Assembly: GCF_009765215.1 (NCBI RefSeq)
Contig: NZ_VLNV01000001.1
Coordinates: 1 to 64,000, forward strand
From: Lysobacter prati
GTDB lineage: Bacteria > Pseudomonadota > Gammaproteobacteria > Xanthomonadales > Xanthomonadaceae
DNA length: 64,000 nt
Direction: 5' to 3'
The translations under genes were made by a program, and so were the position numbers. Positions 40,895 through 58,360 of the stretch are shown one piece after another. The notes under the pieces are model-generated. The model ran no database searches. It was not told the DNA's origin and saw only the letters and a list, made by a program, of their open reading frames with translations. The number at the start of each line of letters is the position of its first letter. Position 1 is the stretch's first letter.

Positions 40895-43800
40895 ATGGGT
40901 AGCACGGGTGCAGGCACGCTGGACGTCGCGCGTAAAACGTGTCGAAACACTGCGCAGGGCGAACAGCCGGCCACCGCACTGCCAGCTTTGGTGGAGGTGC
41001 CCGCCGATCGTCCGCGCGGACGCGAGGCCTCCGCGGCACGCGTCAGGGCGCAACTGCTCGTACCGGATTCGCTGCGTACGGCGCTGCAGGTTGCTGCCGA
41101 CGATCACGGGCAGTCGCTGGCCGTCGCCGTGCTGGCTGGCTGGGCCGTCCTCCTGCATCGGTTGTCGAACCAGAGCGAACTGGCGATCGCGGTCGCGGGC
41201 CGGTCCGGCACTTCGGTGCTTCCGGTGCGCCTCGACCTGGATGCCGTTGTTGCTTTCGCGGCGCTGATCGCGAAGACCACCGAACTACTGGCGCTCGCGA
41301 CCACCGCGGCGAACGAAGGCGAATCTACCGACGGTTGGCAGCTCGGTTTCGCAGACGGCGACGGTGCATTGGCCGGGGTCGAACTGGCGCTTCGCATGCG
41401 CGACGTCGCCGGCGTGCTGGCCCTTGAACTTGAAGGCGATGCCGCCCTCTACGACGAAGCGACGTTGCAGCGCTACCTCGGCTACGGACGCAACCTGCTC
41501 GTCGCCGCGACAGCGGCGCCGGAGCAGGCCGTCGGCCGCCTGGAGATGATCGAAGCAGCCGAGCGCACCCACCTGCTCGATGGCTGGAACGACACCCGGG
41601 TCGACTATCCCCAGGACTGCAGCCTGCATTCGCTGATCGAGGCGCAGGTCCAGCGCAGTCCCGATGCAGCGGCGGTGGTGGCCGAGGATCGCACCCTCAG
41701 CTACGTGCAACTCAACCGTGAAGCCAATCGCCTGGCGCACTACCTGCGCGCGCAGGGCGTGCGGCCCGATGACCGCGTCGGCATCTGCATCGAGCGCGGC
41801 TGGGCCATGGTCGTGGGGTTGCTCGCCATCCTCAAGTCCGGCGGCGCCTACGTGCCGCTGGATCCGTCCTATCCGCAGGACCGGCTGGTGCACATGCTCG
41901 GCGACAGCGCACCGAAGGTGCTGCTGACGCAAGCCAGGCTGCTGCCGTTGCTGCAGTCGCTGGAAGTGCGCTGCACGGTGCTGGACCTGTCGGCCCCGCA
42001 GCCGGCATGGGCGGGCGAAGCCGACACCGACATCACCGCCGAGGCGCTGGGCCTGGATGCGCGCCACCTGGCCTACATGATCTACACCTCCGGCTCGACC
42101 GGTCTGCCCAAGGGCGCGATGAACGAGCATCGCGGCATCGTCAACCGCCTGCTTTGGATGCAGGACGAATACGGGCTCGGCGCACACGATACCGTCCTGC
42201 AGAAGACGCCCTTCAGTTTCGATGTGTCGGTGTGGGAGTTCTTCTGGCCGCTGCTGACCGGCGCGCGCCTGGTGATGGCACGACCGGAAGGGCACAAGGA
42301 TCCCGCGTACCTCGCGTCGGTGATCCGCGAGCATGGCGTTACCACGATGCACTTCGTGCCGTCGATGCTGCACGCGTTCCTCGAGGACGATGCTTCACTG
42401 ACCTGCGCCGGCGTGCTCAAGCGCGTCATGTGCAGTGGCGAGGCGTTGCCGGTCGCGCTCGCCGAGCGCTTCCACCAGCGCCTTCCGGGCGTGGAGCTGC
42501 ACAATCTCTACGGGCCGACGGAAGCGGCAGTCGACGTCACCGCATGGACCAGCGCGCCAGGCAAGGCCGCGCTGAGCATCCCGATCGGCAAGCCGATAGC
42601 CAACACGCGCATGTACGTGCTCGATCCGCATTTCGAGCCCGTGCCGCAGGGCGTGACCGGTGAGCTCTACATCGCCGGCGTGCAAGTGGGCCGCGGCTAC
42701 CTCAATCGCGACGAACTCACCGCCGAGCGCTTCCTGCCTGACCCGTTTGCTGCCGACGATCCGCAGGCACGCATGTACCGCACCGGCGACCTCGGCCGCT
42801 GGCTGCCCGACGGCAACATCGAGTACCAGGGACGCAACGACTTCCAGGTCAAGATCCGCGGTTTTCGCATCGAACTGGGCGAGATCGAGGCGCGCCTGAC
42901 CGAACATCCCCTGGTCACCGCCGGTGTCGTGCTGGCGCGGCCGGACGGCGACGGCGACCTGCGCCTGGTGGCCTATTACGTCACCCAGCCGGCCGATGCG
43001 GCGCTAGGGGTGGAAGCGCTGCGCGCGCATCTGGGCCTGCAGTTGCCGGACCACATGATCCCGGCGCACTTCATCCACCTGCCTGCGTTGCCGGTCACGC
43101 CGAACGGCAAGCTCGACCGCCGCGCGCTGCCCGAGCCGGGCAACGAGCGCCCGGAACTGGCGGTGGCGTTCGAGCCGGCGCAGGGTGCGGCGGAGCTGAT
43201 GATCTGCGCGGCGTATGCCGCGGTGCTTGGCATCGAGCAGATTGGACGGCACGACAACTTCTTCGACCTGGGCGGCAATTCGCTGCTGGCGATGCGGCTG
43301 CTGGAGCGCGTACGGCGCGAGCGCGAAGCAGCGGCGGGCGAGGGCACCGGCTCAACGCAGCTGTCGGCGCTGGATTTCTTCCGCCATCCGACGCCCGCGG
43401 GACTGGCCGCGTTGTTGCAGGGCGGTGCGCAGTCGGTGATCCCGGAATCGCGCTTCGGCCGTGGGCCGCGCGACGGTGCCGCGCGCAACGAGGCCGTGGC
43501 CATCGTCGCGATGGCCGGGCGCTTCCCCGGTGCCGACGACGTCGAAGCCTTCTGGCGCAACCTGTGCGAAGGCCGCGACAGCATCAGCTACTTCAAGCCC
43601 GATGAACTCGACCCCGCGGTGACCGCCGCTGAGCGCAGCGATCCGGGTTATGTCGCCGCGCGCGGGATCATCGAAGGGCTGGAAAACTTCGACGCCGCGT
43701 TCTTCGGCATCAGCCCGCGCGAAGCCGAGCTGATGGATCCGCAGCAGCGGATCTTCCTCGAGCTGAACTGGGAGTGCCTTGAACGCGCCGGCTATGCACC

Positions 43801-46800
43801 CGACTCGACCCCGGGCCCGGTCGGCGTGTTCGCCGGCATGAACAACGGCACCTACTTCCAGCGCCATCTCGCCCATCGTCCTGATCTGATCGCCAAGCTC
43901 GGCGACTTCCAGGTGATGGTCAACAACGAGAAGGACTACATCGCCACCCATGTCGCCCACAAGCTCAACCTGACCGGGCCGGCGGTGAGCACGCATACGG
44001 CATGCTCGACCTCGCTGGTCGCGATCTGCCAGGCGGTGGACAGCCTGCGTGCAGGGCAGTGCGACATGGCCCTGGCCGGTGCGGCCTCGGCGACCTGCCC
44101 GCCGCGCAGCGGCTACCGCCACATCGAAGGCGCGATGCTGTCGCGCGACGGCCACACCCGCACCTTCGATCGCGATGCCACCGGCACGGTGTTCAGCGAT
44201 GGCGCGACCGTGGTGCTGCTCAAGCGGCTGTCCGACGCGCTGGCCGATGGCGACCCTGTGTACGCGGTGATCCGCGGCGCCGCGATCAACAACGATGGCG
44301 GCCACAAGGCCAGCTTCACCGCGCCGAGCAGCGAAGGCCAGGCGGCCGTGATCGCGATGGCGCAGGCCGATGCCGGTGTCGATCCGCGCAGCATCAGTTA
44401 CGTCGAGGCGCATGGCACCGGCACGCCGCTCGGCGATCCGATCGAAGTGGAAGGACTGACGCGCGCGTTCCGCCGCGGCACCCAGGACACCGGGTTCTGC
44501 CGGATCGGTTCGGTCAAGAGCAACGTGGGGCACCTGGTCATCGCGGCCGGCGGCGCGGGCGTGATCAAGACCGCGCTGTCGCTGTGGGAGCAGCGCATCC
44601 CGGCTTCGCTGCACTTCCAGCAGGCCAATGCGTCGATCGACTTCGCTGCCTCGCCATTCGTCGTCAACGATCGCCTCAGCGACTGGCCTGCCGGCGATGC
44701 ACCGCGCCGCGCCGGCGTGAGTTCGTTCGGCGTGGGCGGCACCAATGCCCATGTGGTTTTGGAAGAAGCACCGGCACGCGATGAGTCGGAGCTTGCGCAG
44801 GGGCCGCAGCTGCTGGTGCTGTCGGCGCGCACGCCCGCTGCGCTGGCGCGGTCGGCCGAACGCCTGGCCGAAGAGCTCGTGGCGACACCGCAGGCCAATC
44901 TCGCCGACGTCGCCTGGACCCTGGCCGTGGGCCGCAAGGCCTTCGCCCATCGCGTCTGCGTGGTGGCCGGCGATGCCGCCGCCGCCGCGGAGGCGCTGCG
45001 CACCACCGAACTGAATGCAGCCGCGATGCGCAGCCGGCCGGCGCGTTCGAGCGAAGTCGTCTTCATGTTCCCGGGGCAGGGTTCGCAGTACGCCGGCATG
45101 GGCCGCGGTCTGTACGAGAGTGAGCCCGCCTTCCGCGCCGCATTCGACGAGTGCGCCGAGCTGCTACGCGATGAGCTAGGCTTCGACCTGCGCGAGTGCG
45201 TTTTCCACGGCGATGCCCAGGACCTGCAGCCGACCGCGGTCATGCAGCCTGCGACGTTCGCGATCGAGTATTCGCTGGCGCGGACCTGGATGAGCCATGG
45301 CGTAATGCCCGCGGCGATGGTCGGCCACAGCGTCGGTGAGTTCGTCGCTGCGACGCTGGCCGGCGTGTTCACACTCGCCGACGCATTGCGCCTGGTCGCT
45401 CGCCGTGGCGCGTTGATGCAGGCACAGCCCACCGGCACGATGATGTCGGTGCGCATGGCGCTGGACGCACTGCAGGCCCGGTTGCCTGCCGATCTGTCGC
45501 TTGCGGCCGAAAACGCGCCCGGCGCGTGCGTCGTATCCGGCCCGCACGAGGCGATCGCACGTTTCCAGGGCGAGCTCGAAGGCGACGGCGTCGCCTGTCG
45601 CGTCCTGCATACCTCGCACGCGTTCCACTCGGCAATGATGGACGCCGTGGTCGCGCCGTTCCACGCCGAAGTGGCCGCGGTCGCGCGCAATGCGCCGGCC
45701 GTGCCGCTGATGTCGACCTCTACCGCGCAATGGCTCGACGCCGAAACCGCGATGTCGGCCGACTACTGGGCGCGACACCTGCGCGAGCCGGTCCGCTTCG
45801 CGGCCGCGCTCGAGCGCCTGGTCGACGAACGTCCGCGCGTACTGCTCGAGGTTGGCCCGCGCACCACGCTGGCCACGCTTGCCCGCCAGCACCCCGGCGT
45901 GCAGCGCCAGCCGGCGGTCGCCGTTTCCTCGCTGGCAGATTCGCCCGAGGCCGAGGACGCCTGCATCCGCAACGCCGCCGGCCAGTTGTGGTGCCGCGGC
46001 GTCGCCATCGATCCGGCCACCTTCGATCGCCGCCAGCGCCGTCGCCGCGTGCTGCTGCCGACCTATCCCTTCGAGCGGCAACGTTTCTGGGTGGATGCGC
46101 CATCGGCGCTCGCCAATGTCGTTCCGCACCCCGCACTGAACATCAACATCCCAATGGATCTGGAGATTCCCATGCCGCACCTCGTCGCGTCACCCCCTTC
46201 CGCGGACGCCGGATCGCCCGCGCAGGTCGTCGATCGCCGGCCGGCGCTCATTGGCCGGTTGCGCGATGTCTTCGAGGACGTGGTCGGTTTCGACCTGTCC
46301 GATGCCGACAGCGAGGCCAACTTCATGGAGCTGGGGCTGGACAGCCTGATGCTGACGCAGGTGGCCACCCAGTTGCAGAAGACGTTCGCGGTCAGCGTCA
46401 CCTTCCGCCAGCTGATGGGTGAGTTCGCGAGCCTGGACCGGTTGGCGAAGATGCTGGACGAGAAGCTGCCTGCGGAGGCGCCGCCGGCGCCCGTGGCGGC
46501 AGCGGTGCCTGTCGCACAGGCGGCGGTCGCGCCGGTTGTTGCCATGGCGGCTCCAGTCGCGATGCCGGCCCCGGCGCTGCTCGGCGCGGCACAGGGCGAC
46601 TTCGCACGCGTGCTGATCGCCCAGCAGATGCAATTGATGCAGCAGCAACTGGCGCTGCTCGCCGGCGCGCCGGTTGCCGCCGTTGCGCCCGCTCCCGTGG
46701 CGGCGGCCCCTGTGGCCCCGACGGTGGTCGCAACGCCTGCAGTTGCCACCGCCCCGATCGCGCCGACGGCGCCTGCCGATGCGGCAGCCGACCCGGAGGC

Positions 46801-48363
46801 CGCGGCCCTCGCGCACACCAAGTACGACGTGCAGAAGGCCTTCGGCGCGATTGCCCGCATCCACAACGCCAGCCAGGACTTCAACGACCACCAGCGCAAG
46901 CGGCTCGCCGAGTTCACCCAGCGCTACCTGGCGCGCAGCCCGAAGTCCAAGGCCTACACGCAGGAGCACCGGTCGCACATGGCCGACCCGCGCGTGGTCA
47001 CCGGCTTCCGTCCGGCGCTCAAGGAAATCATCTACCAGATCGTGATCGGTCGCTCCAAGGGCTCGCACCTGTTCGACATCGACGGCAACGAGTACATAGA
47101 TGCCACCAATGGCTTCGGCATGAGCATGTTCGGCTGGCAGCCGGACTTCGTGCTTGACGCGATCCGCGGACAGCTCGACCTGGGTTACGAGATCGGCCCG
47201 CAGCATCCGCTGTCGGGCGAAGTGGCCAAGCTGATCTGCGAGTTCACCGGCCACGATCGCGCCGCGCTGTGCAATACCGGCTCGGAGGCCGTGCTCGGTG
47301 CCATCCGCATCGCCCGCACGATCACCGGCCGCAGCACCATCGTGTCCTTCAACGGTTCCTATCACGGCATCAACGACGAAGTGATCGTGCGCGGCACCAA
47401 GAAGCTGCGTGCGGTTCCGGCCGCACCGGGCATCCTGGCCAACACCGCCGAGAACATCCTGGTGCTGGACTACGGCACGCCCGAAGCGCTGGAGATCATC
47501 CGCAGTCGCGCCCACGAGCTGGCCGCGGTACTGGTCGAACCGGTGCAGAGCCGGCGCCCGGACTTCCAGCCGGTGGAGTTCCTGCGCGAGGTTCGGAAGA
47601 TCACCGAGGAGGCCGGCGCAGCGCTGATCTTCGACGAGGTCATCACCGGTTTCCGCAGCCATCCGGCCGGCGCGCAGGCGCTGTTCGGGATCAAGGCCGA
47701 CCTGGCCACCTACGGCAAGGTCATCGGCGGCGGCTATCCGCTCGGCGTGGTGGCGGGCAAGCGCGAGTTCATGGATGCGCTCGATGGTGGCCACTGGCAG
47801 TACGGTGACGATTCGGTGCCGACGGTGGGCGTGACGTACTTCGCCGGCACGTTCGTGCGCCATCCGCTGGCACTGGCGGCGGCGAAGGCCGTGCTGGAGC
47901 ACATGAAGGAAGTCGGCCCGCAGCTGCAGGAGCAGCTGACCGCGCGCACCACCGCCTACGTCAACGAGCTCAATGCGTTTCTCGAGGAAGTCGGCGCGCC
48001 GATCAGCATCAAGCAGTTCGCCTCGCTGTGGCGCACGCAGTTCCTCGAAGACCATCCGATGCAGGAGCTGCTGTTCGCGATGCTGCGCAGCCGCGGTGTC
48101 CACATCGTCGACAACTTCCCGTGCTTCCTGACCACGGCGCACAGCGAAGCCGATGTCCAGGCGATGTTGAAGGCGTACAAGGAATCGATCCTGGAGCTGG
48201 TCGAAGCGCAACTGCTGCCCGGTCGCATCGGACCGCCGCCGGTGGTGATGGACCCGAGCCGGCCACCCGTGCCCGGAGCGCGCCTTGGACGCGAACCGGA
48301 TGGACGCCCGGCCTGGTTCGTGCCCAATGAAAGCGAACCTGGCAAGTACCGCAAAGTAGGAGC

Positions 48364-48367
<4 letters not shown>
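40895..48367 (+). CDS. hybrid NRPS-PKS: truncated C, A(Ser), PCP, KS, AT, ACP, aminotransferase
   Basis: A 2490-aa assembly-line protein. A degenerate condensation remnant lacking HHxxxDG (about 1-215) precedes an adenylation domain (243-760; YTSGSTGLPKG at 397, NGKLDRRAL at 737). Its pocket residues read approximately D-V-W-H-M-S-L-V-D-K, close to EntF, so L-serine is predicted. PCP serine is S796. The ketosynthase (867-1295) has C1037, H1173 and H1213. The acyltransferase (1388-1680) has S1479 in GHSVGE and HAFHS at 1575, typical of malonyl-CoA. ACP serine is S1817. After an Ala/Pro/Val-rich linker, a class III PLP aminotransferase (1985-2420) has K2275, as in MycA, ItuA and McyE. Predicted product: an ACP-bound serine extended by two carbons and aminated at C3. 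The stop codon overlaps the next gene (ATGA). Confidence 0.92.
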
Positions 48368-54518
<6,151 letters not shown>

Positions 54519-54522
<4 letters not shown>

Positions 54523-55376
54523 GCGTAATGGCGGGAACGGAAGTGGAAGAGGTGATGACGGCTCTGCCGGTGTCGAGTGGCCCATTCCTGTTCGGCGCGG
54601 CCGAGCGAAGGCTGTTCGGCCTGTTGCATGTCCACGCCGGGCACGATGCGCAGCGCAAGGGCATGGTGTTGTGCGCGCCGCTGCTGCAGGAAGGCATCCG
54701 CGCGCACCGCGCACTGTGGGCCGTGGCCGAATCGGTGGCCGCCGGCGGCAGTTCCGGACTGTGTTTCGACTGGTACGGCACCGGCAATTCGAGCGGCGAG
54801 GACGATGGGTTGAGCCTGCCGGGCATGGTGGCCGACCTCGATGCCGCGCGGGCGGTGTTGTCGGCGCAGCATGGCGACCGCCTCACCTGGCTGGCGCTGC
54901 GCAGCGCGGCACTTCCGCTGCTGGCTTATCTGTCGCAACAGGTGCAGCCGGTCGACGTGGTGCTGTGGGATCCGCAACTGGTCGGGGCGGGCGTGGTCGA
55001 ATCCTGGGGACGTCAGCACCAGGCGCAGTTGTACGAGAGTGGACGCTACCCGCACGCGCGGCATGATCCCGATGACAACGATCTGCTCGGCTTCCGCGTC
55101 GATGCGGCGTTGCTGGCGGCGCTGGCAACGCTGGACGCGACCGCGATGCCACTGCCGCGCGGCAGCCGTGTGCGCCTGATGCTATGGCAGCGAGACGACG
55201 ACATCGAACGGTTCATGCGAATGCAGCGCGGGCACGGCGTGGAAGTGGACGTGTTCGAACTCGATGCATCGGACCGGCCCGGCTGGGAGGACCCGAAGCA
55301 GTTCGGCGCCCAGGCATACCCCCGTCGCAGCGTGGCGCAGCTGGCCCAGCACCTGGCCGCAACGGAGGCACGATGA
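54519..55376 (+). CDS. alpha/beta hydrolase-like protein (resembles exosortase-system hydrolase 2)
   Basis: A 285-aa alpha/beta hydrolase fold protein: LFGLLHVHAGHDAQRKGMVLCAPLLQEGIRAHR, a segment CFDWYGTGNSSGE, and a central strand-turn-helix where the nucleophile elbow should be. That elbow reads LALRSAALP: Ser129 is present but both glycines of GxSxG are lost, so catalysis is doubtful. It resembles the hydrolase pair found in exosortase A loci. It overlaps the NRPS stop codon by four bases and the next hydrolase gene similarly, so all four genes are probably translated together. Confidence 0.65.
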
Positions 55377-56227
55377 ACCTGCAGGTGCAGCTTCCGGGAT
55401 CCCCATTCGAGCCCGCGGTCGAGCCATTGGACGCAGGCGAGCAGGTCGTGCAGTTCGGCAATGGCCTGGTCGGTGTGATCACGCCTGTGCGCAAGGGCAT
55501 CAAGCCGCGCGTCGGCATGGTACTGCTCAATGCCGGCATCACCCGCCATGTCGGCCCCTTCCGTGCCCATGTCGACCTCGCTCGCAAGCTCGCGGCGCAG
55601 GGATTCCCGGTCCTGCGCTTCGACCAGTCCGGACTGGGCGACAGCGCATTGCCGGGACAGGCAACCAACGACCGGCGCAAGCGCGAGGTCGACGCGGCGA
55701 TGCGGCTGCTCGCCGAGCAGAGCGGCGTTTACCGCTTCGTCCTGTGCGGTCTGTGCTCCGGTGCCGACGATGCCTTCCATGTGGCCGCAGCCGATCCGCG
55801 TGTGGCCGGTGCGATCCTCATCGATGGCCTGGCCTATCCGACGCTCGGATTCTGGTTGCGCCATGCGCTTCCGCGCCTGCTGCAGCCGGCCAAGCTGTGG
55901 CGCTACCTGCGTTCGCGCGGCAGCGGCGGGCCATCGCTGGCCGACTTCCGTGATTTCCCGACGCGCCCGGAGGCGGTGCGGATGATGTCGGCGATGGTCG
56001 CGCGCGATACGCGCCTGCTGTTCGTCTTCACCGGCGGCGCCTATCCCTACTTCAACCATCGCGCACAGCTGGCCGCCTGCCTTGGCAATGCCGCCAAGGC
56101 GCCGCAGGTAAGCCTGGAGTTCTGGCGCGAGTACGACCACACCTTCTACCTGCGCAAGCATCGGCGCGTGCTGTTCGACCGCATCGGCGGCTGGATGCAG
56201 TCGCAGTTCGCGCAAGTGGGGCGGTAG
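55373..56227 (+). CDS. alpha/beta hydrolase with a cysteine in the nucleophile position (resembles exosortase-system hydrolase 1)
   Basis: A 284-aa alpha/beta hydrolase. The oxyanion region is VLLNAGITRHVGPFRAH, strand beta-4 leads into LRFDQSGLGDS, and the nucleophile elbow is GLCSG with Cys128 where most hydrolases have Ser. The putative acid and His follow, the latter in EYDHTFYLRKH. Cys nucleophiles occur in some acyl-processing hydrolases. Together with the preceding gene it matches the paired hydrolases known from exosortase-linked EPS loci. A role in releasing or transferring an acyl or peptidyl group from the NRPS is inferred from translational coupling. Confidence 0.7.
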   Translation: MNLQVQLPGSPFEPAVEPLDAGEQVVQFGNGLVGVITPVRKGIKPRVGMVLLNAGITRHVGPFRAHVDLARKLAAQGFPVLRFDQSGLGDSALPGQATNDRRKREVDAAMRLLAEQSGVYRFVLCGLCSGADDAFHVAAADPRVAGAILIDGLAYPTLGFWLRHALPRLLQPAKLWRYLRSRGSGGPSLADFRDFPTRPEAVRMMSAMVARDTRLLFVFTGGAYPYFNHRAQLAACLGNAAKAPQVSLEFWREYDHTFYLRKHRRVLFDRIGGWMQSQFAQVGR

Positions 56228-56232
56228 TGGCG

Positions 56233-57738
56233 ATGGCCAACGAGTCTCCCGGCATCGGCAGGCACTACCTGCGCTATTCGTCGGCGAACATCCTGGTGCT
56301 GCTGGCCGGGCTGGTGTCGTTCCCGATCATGACCCGCCTGCTGGACAACACCCAGTACGGCATCCTGGGCTACTACGACACCTGGGTGCTGCTGGCGGTC
56401 GCGGTGGCCAAGCTCGGCGCGCAGCATTCGATCCTGCGCTTCTATCCGCACGGCGGCGACCAGGCGGCGCTGCGCACGTTCTCGACCAATCTGTTCTATC
56501 TGCCGCTGCTGGTGTCGCTGGCGCTCTGGACACTGACCGGAGCCGGCATTGTCATCACCGACTGGTTCGTCGGCGCGACGCAGTCGCCGGTGTTCTGGAT
56601 GGCCATGTTGATGACGCCGCTGATGGTGTACAGCAGCCTGGTGGAAACCGTGCTGCGTGCCACCGAGCGCTCGCGGATGGTGATGATCACGCGGGTGGCA
56701 TGGCGCTACCTGCAGTTGGCGCTGATGGTGGGTGCGGTGGTGGCGATCCAGCACACCGCGCTGGCGGCCTATGCGGGCAAGCTGGCCGCGGCGCTGATCG
56801 GCATCGCTTTCTATGTGACCTGGGCGCGGCGCCACCTGGGGTTCTCCAGGCAGGTGCTCGATCCGGGGTCCTTGAAGCAGTCGATGGCGTTCGGCATGCC
56901 GCTGGTGGCCACCGAGATGCTGGCCGTAGCCCTGGTCTCGATCGATCGACTGATGCTGAAGGGGTTGTCGGGCGACTTCGCCGTGGTCGGTATCTACAGC
57001 ATCGGTGCCGGTCTGGCGATGCAGGTCCACATGTTCATGAACCTCACCGTGTTCGAGTCGTTCACGCCGATGGCCAATCGGTTGTATGTCACCGAGACGG
57101 CGGAAGCGGTGCGTGCGCTCAAGCGCAAGGTGCTGTTGCCGATGACCTACGCCGCGGTCGGCGTGGCGATCCTGCTGGTGTGCCTGGGAACCGACGTCAT
57201 CATTGCCCTCAGCGGCAATGGCAAGGCGGCCTCCGGTCCGGTGTTCGCGGTGATGGGGGCGACCAATGCGCTGTTCCCGGTGATGCTGGTGTGCGGTTAT
57301 GGGCTGATGCTCGAGAAGCGCACGCGCACTGTGTTGGCGCTGGGCTGCACTTCGGTGGTGCTCAACACGGCGCTCAATCTGGTGCTCATCCCGCGATTCG
57401 GCGTGATGGGCGCCGCCTGGGCAACGGTGGGCAGTTCGATCGTCGCCGCAGTCGGTCATTGCCTGCTGGTTTCACCTGAGCTGCGACAGTTTCCCGATAG
57501 GAGGACGCTGGCGCTCGCCGGTGTCGCCGCGTTCGTGGCCGCAGGTTGCGCATGGCTTGCGCTGGGTGTCGGCTTGAGGCCGGGATGGCCGCGCCTGATC
57601 GTCGGTGGCGCAATGATCGGCGGCCCGTATCTGGCGACGCTGCTGCTGCTGGATCCGCGCCTTCGCGCAATGATTCCTCTGTGGCGCAAGTCGCCGCAGG
57701 TCAATGGTGGAAGTAGCAGCGAGTCGCTGGTGGGGTGA
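56233..57738 (+). CDS. Wzx-type polysaccharide flippase
   Basis: A 501-aa MATE/MOP-superfamily membrane protein with 12-14 hydrophobic helices. The N-terminal pattern YLRYSSANILVLLAGLVSFPIMTRLLDNTQYG is typical of O-antigen/EPS flippases (RfbX/Wzx). Such proteins move polyprenyl-linked glycan units across the inner membrane. A GTG six bases upstream is an alternative start. It begins five bases after the hydrolase stop, suggesting that it closes the NRPS-hydrolase operon. No Wzy polymerase is seen in the window. Confidence 0.9.
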   Translation: MANESPGIGRHYLRYSSANILVLLAGLVSFPIMTRLLDNTQYGILGYYDTWVLLAVAVAKLGAQHSILRFYPHGGDQAALRTFSTNLFYLPLLVSLALWTLTGAGIVITDWFVGATQSPVFWMAMLMTPLMVYSSLVETVLRATERSRMVMITRVAWRYLQLALMVGAVVAIQHTALAAYAGKLAAALIGIAFYVTWARRHLGFSRQVLDPGSLKQSMAFGMPLVATEMLAVALVSIDRLMLKGLSGDFAVVGIYSIGAGLAMQVHMFMNLTVFESFTPMANRLYVTETAEAVRALKRKVLLPMTYAAVGVAILLVCLGTDVIIALSGNGKAASGPVFAVMGATNALFPVMLVCGYGLMLEKRTRTVLALGCTSVVLNTALNLVLIPRFGVMGAAWATVGSSIVAAVGHCLLVSPELRQFPDRRTLALAGVAAFVAAGCAWLALGVGLRPGWPRLIVGGAMIGGPYLATLLLLDPRLRAMIPLWRKSPQVNGGSSSESLVG

Positions 57739-57781
57739 TTGGGCGGTTTGCTGTGCTGCGGGCTTCCGTCTGCGGAGCTGC

Positions 57782-57968
57782 GTCGTCCGCCGGGCCGAGG
57801 GTGAGGCTTCCGAAGGACGTCGTCCGCCGTGTCGGGGGGTGAGGCTTCCGAATGGCGTCGTCCGCCGGGTCGGGGATTGCTCCGCCCCTTCGTCGGACAT
57901 CCTGTCCGAAGGCGGGGCGCGGGACATCCATGTCCCGCTGCTGCGCAATCCCCGACCCGGCGGACGAC
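57782..57968. repeat. composite palindromic repeat, first complete copy
   Basis: Two direct units of 37-38 bp (57782-57818 and 57819-57856) start GTCGTCCGCCG and contain GAGGCTTCCGAA. They are followed by a 112-bp palindrome (57857-57968) whose outer arms of 24 bases (starting GTCGTCCGCCGGG) are perfectly complementary. Inside lie two smaller hairpins, one around GGACATCCTGTCC and one around CGGGACATCCATGTCCCG. No gene covers it. Copies in the other orientation are at 58205-58318 and at the left end of the window. Confidence 0.85.
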
Positions 57969-58020
57969 GCTTCAGCGATTCATTGCCCGGTCTTCGGTGG
58001 GGCCTGAAAAGAACTTACCC

Positions 58021-58163
58021 GTCATTTCCGCGGAGGCGGGAACCCAGCGCCTTCGCTCGCGCTGTATCAATTCGTGCGGAGCGGACGTCCTTGGGTTCCC
58101 GCCTTCGCGGGAATGACGAGCATCAGAGCAACGACGCTGGGTCCCCGCCTTCATGGGGATGGT
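58021..58163. repeat. inverted pair plus single REP-like hairpin
   Basis: GTCATTTCCGCGGAGGCGGG (58021-58040, then AACCCA) and its near complement at 58092-58117 (TGGGTTCCCGCCTTCGCGGG then AATGAC) flank 45 bases. A third related hairpin with CCCCGCCTTCATGGGG lies at 58143-58158. These are REP/BIME-like elements and contain no gene. Confidence 0.75.
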
Positions 58164-58204
58164 TGTGGGGCGTCAACGAAGACCGGGAAATGACGTGGCA
58201 GAGC

Positions 58205-58318
58205 GTTGTCCGCCGGGCTGGGGGATGGCGCAGCAGTGGGCCATGGATGGCCCACGCCCCGCCTTCGGACAGGATGTCCGACGAAGGGGCGGAGCAATCC
58301 CCCAGGCCGGCGGACAAC
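58205..58318. repeat. composite palindromic repeat, second complete copy
   Basis: A 114-bp palindrome with 22-base outer arms (starting GTTGTCCGCCGGGC, one mismatch) in reverse orientation to 57857-57968. The inner hairpin arms differ from the first copy (GTGGGCCATGGATGGCCCAC here), but pairing is kept by compensatory changes. It contains GGACAGGATGTCC and CGAAGGGGCGGAGCAATCC, as at the window start. Confidence 0.85.
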
Positions 58319-58360
58319 GCCCCACCGGAACACGGAACCCCACGTGCGGATGCCCCCGAA

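Noticed and set aside
46190-48211. 673-codon open frame opposite the aminotransferase part of the synthase
   Set aside because: Low-complexity Arg/Gly/His-rich translation caused by codon bias of the real gene.
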